A DNA stretch of 64,000 nt from Jiangella sp. DSM 45060 (GTDB lineage: Bacteria > Actinomycetota > Actinomycetes > Jiangellales > Jiangellaceae). Below the pieces are notes generated by a model. That model was not told the origin of the DNA, ran no database searches, and saw only the letters and a list, made by a program, of their open reading frames with translations. The translations under genes and the position numbers were made by a program. This document shows, one piece after another, positions 14,737 to 22,115 of the stretch; position 1 is the stretch's first letter; each line of letters begins with the position of its first letter. The DNA is taken from NCBI RefSeq assembly GCF_900105175.1, contig NZ_LT629771.1, forward strand, positions 6,592,622 to 6,656,621. Reading direction: 5' to 3'.

Positions 14737-15266
14737 GCTGCGAAGTACACCCCTCCCACGCTGATGACGTCACCCGACACCCAGGTCCCGCCGGACAGTG
14801 GCGAGGTGGCCTGTAGCGAGTTGCCGTCCATCCACAAGTTGATCGTGGTAGATCCCGACATCCGACATGCCAGCGTCATCCGACCAGTGCCGGAGGTGCC
14901 ACGGGACACATAGCCGGACCCCACGGTCATCCACGATGCGCCGGTCACGAGCGTTGGCAGGTCGACTGCGAGCGTGCCGGTGATGGTCGACGTGGACCCG
15001 AGAACCCACTTCCACTGCCATGCCACGAGGTCGCCGATGCGGCCCCAGTAGGCGTTCACCGCACCGTTCCCGACGCTCGCGTTGGTGAACGTCGGCGTCC
15101 AGGCCGAGGCGTTGCCGCGGCCCTCGAGGGCGTCGAGGCGGGCGCGGTCGTTCGCGATCTCGTCCGAGACCGACTCCTGGCCCAGGTTGAGCAGGTCGGA
15201 GAACGGCGCGGCGAGGTCGGTCTCGTCGTAGATGTAGATGCCGTTGGCGTCGAGGGATCCGGACAT
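14733..15266 (-). CDS. Probable tail fibre / minor tail protein
   Basis: 177 residues. The N terminus MSGSLDANGIYIYDETDLAAPFSDLLNLG is typical of actinophage tail proteins downstream of the hub; the rest is Gly/Ser/Thr/Trp-rich beta structure (SASWTPTF-like, TWVSGDVISVGGVYFAA), as in receptor-facing fibre domains. Overlaps its neighbours by TGATG and ATGA. Confidence 0.7.
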   Translation of the reverse strand: MSGSLDANGIYIYDETDLAAPFSDLLNLGQESVSDEIANDRARLDALEGRGNASAWTPTFTNASVGNGAVNAYWGRIGDLVAWQWKWVLGSTSTITGTLAVDLPTLVTGASWMTVGSGYVSRGTSGTGRMTLACRMSGSTTINLWMDGNSLQATSPLSGGTWVSGDVISVGGVYFAA

Positions 15267-15847
15267 CAGGCCACCCCCAGGCAGATGTAGTCGAGCCGGT
15301 TGAGGATGCCGGAGAACGGCGCGTTGGTCGCGCAGACCTTGGCCCTGATGAACACGTTCTCGCTGTTCCAGGACGGCTGCTGGTCGCGGACCACAACGAG
15401 GATCGCCGTCGAGTCGTGGTCGAGTCGCGGCATCGGCATGATCAGCGAAGGAGTGAACGGCGCGCCATGGGGCAGCGCGAGGTCACCACTGGACCCGAAG
15501 TTCAGATCCTCCCAGGTGCCCCAGTGGATCCGGAAGCCGAGATACTGCGGGGAGAGCTTGCCGGTAGCGCGGCGGAGCACGTTGGCCGACGACACCGTCA
15601 GGATCGCGTTCGTGGACCGGTTGATCTCCTCGGCCCAGGCGGCGCCGTAGAGGTCGCCGCGCCCGGTGCCGCCGCGCTTGACCGGGAGGAAGCCGGAGGT
15701 GATCTGGTCGGCGCGGTGGGTGCCGTCGGTGCGGTGCCGGGCGATGTAGTCCCTGGTGACGTTGATCTCGTCATACGCCTGCCGGATGTCCTCCGAGCCC
15801 GCGACGGTGTCGTAGCCCACCGCGGCGGCGTCGTCGCCGTTGGCCAT
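15266..15847 (-). CDS. Minor tail / fibre-like protein
   Basis: 193 residues. The N-terminal AYDEINVTRDYIARHRTDGTHRADQITSGFLPVKRGGTGR contains the GGTG-type collar motif common near the attachment end of tail fibres. The C-terminal half is beta-rich. Sits between the tail hub gene and another fibre gene in the late operon. Confidence 0.7.
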   Translation of the reverse strand: MANGDDAAAVGYDTVAGSEDIRQAYDEINVTRDYIARHRTDGTHRADQITSGFLPVKRGGTGRGDLYGAAWAEEINRSTNAILTVSSANVLRRATGKLSPQYLGFRIHWGTWEDLNFGSSGDLALPHGAPFTPSLIMPMPRLDHDSTAILVVVRDQQPSWNSENVFIRAKVCATNAPFSGILNRLDYICLGVA

Positions 15848-15851
15848 TCGT

Positions 15852-18032
15852 TCAGCCCTCCCAGGCGTACTCGGTGTACGACGTCCCGGCCGGGACGTCG
15901 TCGTAGCTCACCCCGGGCGGGGTGTACAGGTAGCTGTTCTGGTCGATGCCGAGCAGATCGCGGGTGCGCACGGTCATGACGTCGTCGGGCTGCGACCACG
16001 AGACCGCGGCGACGGCGCCGGCCTGAACGCCTCCGTCGGGCATCGTCATGAGGAACGGCTGATAGGGCCGCACGGAGTAGTCCGAGACGCCGCCCAGGCC
16101 GAGCACGCGGCCGAGCGCCCGGGCCCGGCGCAGGATCCCGCGGGCCAGCCCGGCGCCCGGGTACGGGCGCTCTACGGTGCGGGTGATGGTGCGGGTGCCG
16201 GTGACGCCGGCAGCGTCGTAGCGGGTGCGGCGCTGGCCGGTGCCGGCGTCGTCCCACTCGTAGGTGACGACCGCGCTGTCGCCCCAGCCTCCCTGCTCGC
16301 GGGACAGGGCGTCGGTGAGGTCGGTCGCGGTGAGCGGTGACGCGGCCAGCACGCCGGGCACGATCAGCACCTCGGGGTCCTCGAGGTGCCACAGGCCGCG
16401 CTCGTCGCACCACAGCCGCAGCCCGGCGATGCCAATGATCCCGGACAGGTACGACCAGGCACCCTCGCCAGGCTGCCACGGCAGCGCGTCGGTCTCGACG
16501 AGCTGGCTCCCGGCCGGTCCGGCGGGCAGCGCGACGCCGAGCACGTGGCCCAGCACCATGTTGCAGCAGTCGCGGATGGTCGACCCGGACGGCGTCATCG
16601 CCGTGGTGGCGGTCAGCGCGTAGTCCGTCAGCAGCGCGTCGGCCGACGCGGCGACGATCTCGACCGTGCCGGCGGCGTAGTCGACGGTCCGGTCTCGCAG
16701 GTGGAGGTTGGCGCGGACCCTGGTCGACGGCCGCCAGCCGCCGGGGTTGAACGGCTCGCCGTACTCGGTGGTGAAGCTGGCCAGCCCCATCCGCCCGTAC
16801 CGGAACGTGACGTCGTCGACGTAGGCGTGCGGGTTCGTGCCGCTGAGGCGGATCTCCATGCGGGCGAACCGGTAGCCGGCCGCCTCGATCGGCGACGGCA
16901 CGCTCTCGAATCCCGACCCCAGCCGTGTCCACTGGCCGACCGGCGGGTTGGCGATCGCCGTGCCGACCCACACGTACTCGACGCCGTCGGCGTCGTAGTA
17001 GTAGCGGCGCAGCTGCGCCAGCGTGATCGGCGTCGTCGGGTAGACCCACGCCCGCCAGTACCAGCGCACCAGGGTCTCGATCGGGAACATGTCGGTGGTC
17101 CACGCCGTCGCGCTACCGCCGGCCGGGTTGGTGATCTCCATCGAATGCGTGCCGGTGTGGGCCTGGGCGTCGGTCCACGCGATGGTCGTGCCAGCGCCGC
17201 CGTCGCTCGGCTCCCACTCGCTGATGCCGTACTCGAAGGACCCGTCATCCGGCGCGATGACGGTGGGCGCGATCTCCATCTCGGCGAGCGTCTGCCCGGC
17301 GTAGAAGGCCGAGAGGTCGGCCACCGGCCGGCCGTAGCCGAACGCCTGCGTCAGGCCGACGTGGACCCGCTGCGGCGGGCTGGTGCGCGGGTCCAACGTG
17401 AGCACGGGCGACGCCCGGTACAGCTGCACGCCGTCCTGGCGCAGCTGGTCGCCGATCGCGTAGCCGTCGACGGCGCGGGTCTCAACGTGCACGTGGATGT
17501 ACTCCGGCCGCTCCGGCGCGGCGAACTCGACCTCGAGCTGCTGCCACTGCCCGGCCGGGATGTTGGCCAGCGTGACCCGGCCGACCTCCGCAAACCAGCC
17601 GCCCTCGCGGACCAGCTCGACGACCATCGTGGCGGTGAGCAGGTCGACGTCGGCCATGACCCGCGTGTGGGCGGTGTAGGAGTAGAGCCCCTGCACCGGC
17701 ACATACTGGAACGAGGTGCGGGAGTGCGGCAGCGCCGACGACGGCGCCGTCCAGGTCGTCACCCACTGGCCGTCGACGAGCACCGTGTCGGCAGGGCCCG
17801 GCACGCCGTGCGGGTTGAACCACCAGGACTCCGGGTCCTCCGCGAAGATGTCCCGCGGCCCGAACTGGCCGCGGCCGTTCGTGGTGACGTCGCGGTCCCG
17901 GCTGTCGATCGGCAGCGTGGCGCGCATGAGTGCGTACGGCACGCGATCCTCGTCGAGGTCCAGCGAGAGGCTGTCCGGCTCGAAGGTGAACCCGCCGACC
18001 TGCAGCCGGTTGATGTGCGTCGACGCGGTCAC
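15852..18032 (-). CDS. Large tail protein (baseplate hub-like) with carbohydrate-binding-like modules
   Basis: 726 residues. An early region (about 1-120) resembles the hub entry domain (RLQVGGFTFEPDSLSLDLDE). A middle region (about 240-440) has jelly-roll-like segments (AHTGTHSMEITNPAGGSATAWTT split by WYWRAWVYPTT). The C-terminal part resembles siphovirus tail-associated hub proteins. GTG at 18032 overlaps the upstream stop (GTGA); the frame is open further upstream but only as a shadow. Probably the host-surface-contacting tail tip. Confidence 0.75.
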   Translation of the reverse strand: MTASTHINRLQVGGFTFEPDSLSLDLDEDRVPYALMRATLPIDSRDRDVTTNGRGQFGPRDIFAEDPESWWFNPHGVPGPADTVLVDGQWVTTWTAPSSALPHSRTSFQYVPVQGLYSYTAHTRVMADVDLLTATMVVELVREGGWFAEVGRVTLANIPAGQWQQLEVEFAAPERPEYIHVHVETRAVDGYAIGDQLRQDGVQLYRASPVLTLDPRTSPPQRVHVGLTQAFGYGRPVADLSAFYAGQTLAEMEIAPTVIAPDDGSFEYGISEWEPSDGGAGTTIAWTDAQAHTGTHSMEITNPAGGSATAWTTDMFPIETLVRWYWRAWVYPTTPITLAQLRRYYYDADGVEYVWVGTAIANPPVGQWTRLGSGFESVPSPIEAAGYRFARMEIRLSGTNPHAYVDDVTFRYGRMGLASFTTEYGEPFNPGGWRPSTRVRANLHLRDRTVDYAAGTVEIVAASADALLTDYALTATTAMTPSGSTIRDCCNMVLGHVLGVALPAGPAGSQLVETDALPWQPGEGAWSYLSGIIGIAGLRLWCDERGLWHLEDPEVLIVPGVLAASPLTATDLTDALSREQGGWGDSAVVTYEWDDAGTGQRRTRYDAAGVTGTRTITRTVERPYPGAGLARGILRRARALGRVLGLGGVSDYSVRPYQPFLMTMPDGGVQAGAVAAVSWSQPDDVMTVRTRDLLGIDQNSYLYTPPGVSYDDVPAGTSYTEYAWEG

Positions 18033-18388
18033 GGCAGCACCTCCGTGAAGTCGGCCGTGACCACCCAACGCAGGAGCGTCACCTGGTCTAGCTCCGTCGT
18101 CAGCTGCCCGCTGACCACGTACGCCATCGCGGCCGTGGCGACATCGTCGTCGGCCAGCGTCAGCACCGTGCCGGCGGCGTGCATCTGCTCCATCGCCGCG
18201 GCGGCGACCTCGTCGGCGCAGAGGATCCGCAGCTGCCCGGCGCGCAGCGCGTGCGGTCGCAGCGTCACGTCCGGGTCCGGCCGGCCGAGCAGCTGGTGCA
18301 CGCGGGTCCGCGCCTGCCGCGCCGGCGCCCAGCCGAGCACCAGCAGCGGCGTGAGGGTGGTGGTGCCATCGGTGATCGTGGTCGTCAT
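18029..18388 (-). CDS. Tail protein, possible distal-tail component
   Basis: 119 residues, beginning MTTTITDGTTTLTPLLVLGW, beta-rich. It lies between the tape measure and hub genes, the position of distal-tail proteins. It is short for a Dit, so the call rests mainly on position. Confidence 0.6.
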   Translation of the reverse strand: MTTTITDGTTTLTPLLVLGWAPARQARTRVHQLLGRPDPDVTLRPHALRAGQLRILCADEVAAAAMEQMHAAGTVLTLADDDVATAAMAYVVSGQLTTELDQVTLLRWVVTADFTEVLP

Positions 18389-18391
18389 CGC

Positions 18392-20146
18392 CTACACCGC
18401 CTGGTTGCCGAAGGTCTGGACCCGGATGGGCACGGTGATGCCGTTGCGACTCACGCGATTCGCCCACGCGACCCATGCCGAATCGTCGACGCGAGTGCGA
18501 ATCGCCGGCCCCTCCACCGTGGCGGGCAGGGTCCGCTCCAGCCCGCCGACGACCCCGTTCGCCTCCGCGGTCCCCTTCCGGTCGCCGATCGCGGTCAGGC
18601 GGGCCAGCGCGTCGGCCCGCAGCTCGGGCGTGGCGTTGATGAGTCCCTGTAGCGCCAAGAACCCGTCCTCGCCCATGTCGAGCAGCACGCCCCGCTGCGT
18701 CGTGGTGAGGTTCTGCTGTGCCCACGCCCATGCCTGGATGCGCTCTTCCTGGTCGGCGAGCTGCTGGTCCAGGATGCCGATGAGTTCCTGCGCGGTGATC
18801 TCGCCGTCGCTGATCGCTGCGTCGCGCACCTCGGCGTAGGCGTCAGTCAGTCCGAGCACGCTCTCGGCGATCTGCTGGTCCGCCGCGACAGCCGCGTCGA
18901 CGCGGGCCTGCTGCATGTCCTCTTCGCGCTGCTTGTTCGTCTCGCGGGCCGCGGCGAGCCGCTCATCATGCGCGCCGCGGGCCTCCTCGATCCGGGCGTT
19001 GGTCTCCTCGGTCGCGCGAGCGCGCTCCTCGTCCTGTGCGATTGCCGCTGCGGCCTGCTCGCTGCGGGCGGTGGCGGCCTGCTCCTCCGCGGTCTGCTCC
19101 GCGCCCAGCAGCTCGAGCCGGCGCTCGGCGTCGGCGATCTGCCTGGCACGCTCGCGGCCCTCGCCACGCAGCACGTCCAGCACAGAGATGTCGCGATCCT
19201 TCGCGATCTGCAGTTCTCGCTCGGCCAGCTCGATGGCCCGTTCCCGCGCCTGCGGGTCACCGGCGACACCACGCAGGTAGTTGGTCCAGTCGATCTCGGA
19301 CAGGTGCTCGGCGCCCTCGGTGAGCCGGTCGAGGTTGAGCTGATCGGGGTCGGTCTCGGCGACGATCTGCCGCATCCGGTCGGCGACAGCGCTCAGCGCG
19401 GACTCGCCGTCCACGCGCACGGCGAGGAAGTTCTCGCGGATCTCACCGATGCGGTCCCGCAGCTCCTGCGCCTTCTCCTGGCTCTTGTCGAACGCCGCGC
19501 CGATGAGGCCGATGCCGATGGCGCCGGCCGCGCCGATCGCAGCACCCACGGGGCCGAGCCCGGCGACCAGCCCACCGAACGTGCCCTGGATGCCGTCGGC
19601 GAACGAGCGGGCCGACCCGTCGAAGGACGAGAACGTCTCGCTGGCGTTCTGCAGGCCCTCCTGCTTGATCTCCTGCATCGACGCCTTGGTGCGCGACTCG
19701 GTCTCCTGGACGTCGGCCACGGTGCGCTGCGAGGCCTGCTTGCTCGCCCCGCCAGCGGAGTCGAACGCGTCTTTGAACGACTGTTCCATCCGCTCGGTCG
19801 CGGACTCCACCTGCGCTGCGGCCTGGTCGACCTCCGCTTCGACGGTCTGCATGCCGCTCTTCGCGGCGTCGCTGACCTGATCGAACGCGGCCTTGCCGTC
19901 GTCGCCGATGCGGTCGAGCTGCTTGCCCGAGTCGGCCAGGTCATCGACGGCACGTTCGGCGTTGCGGGCGCCGTCCTCGATGCCGTCGGACAGCGCCCGG
20001 CCGGCGTCACGCCCGGCGTCCTGTGCCTCGCGGGAGACGTCGTCAAGGGCGTCGGCGACCTCGTCGAGCGCGCCCTCGACGTCGCGGGTGCCGCGGAGGA
20101 AGCCGGAGACGTCGGAGACGATCGGGATGCGGATCGGTCGCGCCAT
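18392..20146 (-). CDS. Tape measure protein
   Basis: 584 residues. Long alpha-helical, Ala/Glu/Gln-rich coiled coil with a glycine-rich hydrophobic segment in the middle (FGGLVAGLGPVGAAIGAAGA near 180-215), the hallmark of siphovirus tape measures. Using roughly 1.5 A per residue, the tail would be around 85-90 nm. The ATG at 20146 follows the previous stop by 2 bp with AGGAG upstream. No pair of overlapping tail-assembly chaperone genes precedes it, which is unusual. Confidence 0.9.
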   Translation of the reverse strand: MARPIRIPIVSDVSGFLRGTRDVEGALDEVADALDDVSREAQDAGRDAGRALSDGIEDGARNAERAVDDLADSGKQLDRIGDDGKAAFDQVSDAAKSGMQTVEAEVDQAAAQVESATERMEQSFKDAFDSAGGASKQASQRTVADVQETESRTKASMQEIKQEGLQNASETFSSFDGSARSFADGIQGTFGGLVAGLGPVGAAIGAAGAIGIGLIGAAFDKSQEKAQELRDRIGEIRENFLAVRVDGESALSAVADRMRQIVAETDPDQLNLDRLTEGAEHLSEIDWTNYLRGVAGDPQARERAIELAERELQIAKDRDISVLDVLRGEGRERARQIADAERRLELLGAEQTAEEQAATARSEQAAAAIAQDEERARATEETNARIEEARGAHDERLAAARETNKQREEDMQQARVDAAVAADQQIAESVLGLTDAYAEVRDAAISDGEITAQELIGILDQQLADQEERIQAWAWAQQNLTTTQRGVLLDMGEDGFLALQGLINATPELRADALARLTAIGDRKGTAEANGVVGGLERTLPATVEGPAIRTRVDDSAWVAWANRVSRNGITVPIRVQTFGNQAV

Positions 20147-20148
20147 GC

Positions 20149-20652
20149 TCAGCTCCTCCCTTCGGCGGCCTCGTGCACCCGGCGGACGACGGTCTGCACC
20201 ATCAGCGACGCCAGCCGCGGCCCGAGCTCGGCGAAGGCCGGGTGCGCGACGCGGCCCTTCGGGGCGCGGCGGGCGAGCTGCTTGGTGGTGTTGCGGGTGA
20301 CGCGGTGGGTGCCGCCGGAGCGGCGGTTGCGGCGGGTGTAGGTCGTGGTGCGGTTCTGGTTGGACCCGAACTCGAACCCGGGCCACGCGACCACGGGGAC
20401 CAGGCCGCCGGACAGTGCCCTACGTGAGCCGGCGGCCTGGGCGACGGGCGGGTTGCCCGACGCGATCCGGGTGCCCGGGACGATGACCCGGTCGTCCATG
20501 TGCCAGCTCGCGTGCTTGGCGACGACGGACTTCCACTCCGGGCTCATCGTCTTGACCAGGTCGCGCCGGAGGTCGCGAGCGAGGCTGCGGTCCATCGCCT
20601 TGAGGGCGAGGACGACAGCCTGCAGCTCGCGGTGGTCTCCGACCCGGAGCAT
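20149..20652 (-). CDS. Head-tail / neck protein, HK97 gp10-like
   Basis: 167 residues, basic, with the segment LVKTMSPEWKSVVAKHASW and a C-terminal helical part, as in HK97 gp10-type neck or tail-completion proteins. Here it stands between the major tail protein and tape measure genes, where tail chaperones normally sit. Confidence 0.55.
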   Translation of the reverse strand: MLRVGDHRELQAVVLALKAMDRSLARDLRRDLVKTMSPEWKSVVAKHASWHMDDRVIVPGTRIASGNPPVAQAAGSRRALSGGLVPVVAWPGFEFGSNQNRTTTYTRRNRRSGGTHRVTRNTTKQLARRAPKGRVAHPAFAELGPRLASLMVQTVVRRVHEAAEGRS

Positions 20653-20655
20653 GGG

Positions 20656-21249
20656 TCAGGAGACCTGCAACCAGGCGACCGAGCCGTCGATGACCACGTT
20701 GCTGCGCCCGGGCGCCGCAGGCTCGGTGGCGTCGGACGTGCCGTCGGTGAGCGCCCGCAGGACCACGGTGCCACCGTCGATGCCGACCCGGTCGCCGACG
20801 TCGTAGACGGTGGCGGTCACCCAGGCGGCGGGAGCGGGCGACGGGTCGACCAGCACCGGCCGACCCTGCACACCGCACGCCACCGACGCGGTGGCGTAGG
20901 CGTTGCCCGTGCCGCCGATGGCCGGGGACACGAGGGTGACGTTGGCCTCGAAGGTGGGGCCGCTGCCGGACTTCGGCTTGAACGTGACCTCGACGGTGGA
21001 GCCAGCGTTCTGGTACAGGTACCGGGCCAGCGAGTCGGGAGTCTCCCAGTCCTGGGCGATCTCCATCGTCACGGTCCACGTCTCCGAGCCGGGGTCGGTG
21101 AAGACCGCGGTCGGGGTGAGGCCGCGCCACTCCTGCGCGGAGTTGGCCGGGGTGAACGTGACCGCGCTGACGTGGGCCTCGTAGTTGTCGGTCTCGACGG
21201 TGAACAGGACGTCCTTCAGGACGAAGGGCGCCACGGCGATGGTGGCCAT
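20656..21249 (-). CDS. Major tail (tube) protein with C-terminal add-on domain
   Basis: 197 residues. Residues 1 to about 130 read as a tail-tube fold (MATIAVAPFVLKDVLFTVET ... TMEIAQDWETPDSLARYLYQ). The last 55 residues (AAWVTATVYDVGDRVGIDGG...VAWLQVS) look like a small chitin-binding-type (CBM5/12-like) domain that would decorate the tube surface. TGATG overlap with the upstream gene. Confidence 0.82.
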   Translation of the reverse strand: MATIAVAPFVLKDVLFTVETDNYEAHVSAVTFTPANSAQEWRGLTPTAVFTDPGSETWTVTMEIAQDWETPDSLARYLYQNAGSTVEVTFKPKSGSGPTFEANVTLVSPAIGGTGNAYATASVACGVQGRPVLVDPSPAPAAWVTATVYDVGDRVGIDGGTVVLRALTDGTSDATEPAAPGRSNVVIDGSVAWLQVS

Positions 21250-21650
21250 CAGGGCTCCTCGGGATTCTCGGTCTCCTTGGTGCTGATGCACCACGTGCTG
21301 ATGCTGTAGCCGGGGTACTGCTGGTCCCCGTTGACGGTGCGGTCGGCCCGCGTCCATGTCAGGCCCTCGAAGTCGTCGTCCGTCTCGATGACGGTCAGCA
21401 CGGCGTGCACCGCCGCGTCGAGGGCCGCGTCGGCCTTGGCCGGGTCGGTGATGCTGGTCATCACGTCCACGGTCAGCTCGTGCCGGCGCGCGCCCTGGAC
21501 CCCGCCGGGCTCGGCCAGCGTCCGATACACCGACACGTACGTCCTGCCCGGCTCGGCGCCGTCCGGCGCCCACAGGTAGCCGCGCACGATGTACGCGTCC
21601 GGCAGGGCGTCGTCGAGGACCTGCGCGGCCCACGCCTGGATGCTCGTCAC
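21249..21650 (-). CDS. Tail terminator-like protein
   Basis: 133 residues (from VTSIQAWAAQVLDD...). Placement directly before the tail tube gene and the alpha/beta pattern fit a tail terminator or tail completion protein. GTG at 21650 overlaps the upstream stop (GTGA). Confidence 0.6.
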   Translation of the reverse strand: MTSIQAWAAQVLDDALPDAYIVRGYLWAPDGAEPGRTYVSVYRTLAEPGGVQGARRHELTVDVMTSITDPAKADAALDAAVHAVLTVIETDDDFEGLTWTRADRTVNGDQQYPGYSISTWCISTKETENPEEP

Positions 21651-21985
21651 GTCGACGCACCTCCGACCATCCACGGGTCGACGCCGCGGCGTGGCCGCAG
21701 CAGCTGCTTCACCGAGTCGGCCAGGGGCCGGACCCGGATCGCGTAGTCGCCGTCGAACCCGAGCACGTCGCCGTCGCGCTGGGCGTTCGACCAGGTCTCC
21801 CGGGCCTGCTGCACGACGGCCTGCTTGTACCGGGCCGGCACCGGCGCCCCCTCAGCGAGCGCCGGTGCGTAGGCCTCGCACAGCTCCTGCGAGACGTCGA
21901 GCAGGTGCTGCAGGAGGGCAGGGTCCATTTCGACCGCGTCAGCCCAGATGAGCTGCGCGTCCTCGGTGTCTGCCCACGGCGCCAT
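21647..21985 (-). CDS. Head-tail connector protein
   Basis: 112 residues, helical, MAPWADTEDAQLIWADAVEM..., with YKQAVVQQARETWSNAQRD and an extended C terminus (YAIRVRPLADSVKQLLRPRR). This matches the pattern of gp6-type head-tail adaptors that immediately follow the capsid. Confidence 0.65.
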   Translation of the reverse strand: MAPWADTEDAQLIWADAVEMDPALLQHLLDVSQELCEAYAPALAEGAPVPARYKQAVVQQARETWSNAQRDGDVLGFDGDYAIRVRPLADSVKQLLRPRRGVDPWMVGGAST

Positions 21986-21986
21986 G

Positions 21987-22115
21987 TCAGGCGTCCTTCC
22001 GCGCCTCGTCGGTCTCGCCGGCCCGGGCGGCGATCTCGGCGTTGACCTTCGCCAGGTCGGCCTCGAGCTTCGCCTTCCGGGCGGCCAGCTGGGTGATCGT
22101 CGCCCGGGCCGCCAT
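21987..22115 (-). CDS. 42-residue coiled-coil prophage protein
   Basis: A short helical peptide rich in Ala/Lys/Glu (ITQLAARKAKLEADLAKVNA). Its ATG overlaps the capsid stop as TGATG. Possibly a small head or scaffold component; function unknown. Confidence 0.6.
   Translation of the reverse strand: MAARATITQLAARKAKLEADLAKVNAEIAARAGETDEARKDA

Noticed and set aside
16386-18839. 817-codon open frame opposite the tail genes
   Set aside because: Antisense to the tail hub and tape measure genes, with shadow-type composition and no ribosome binding site.
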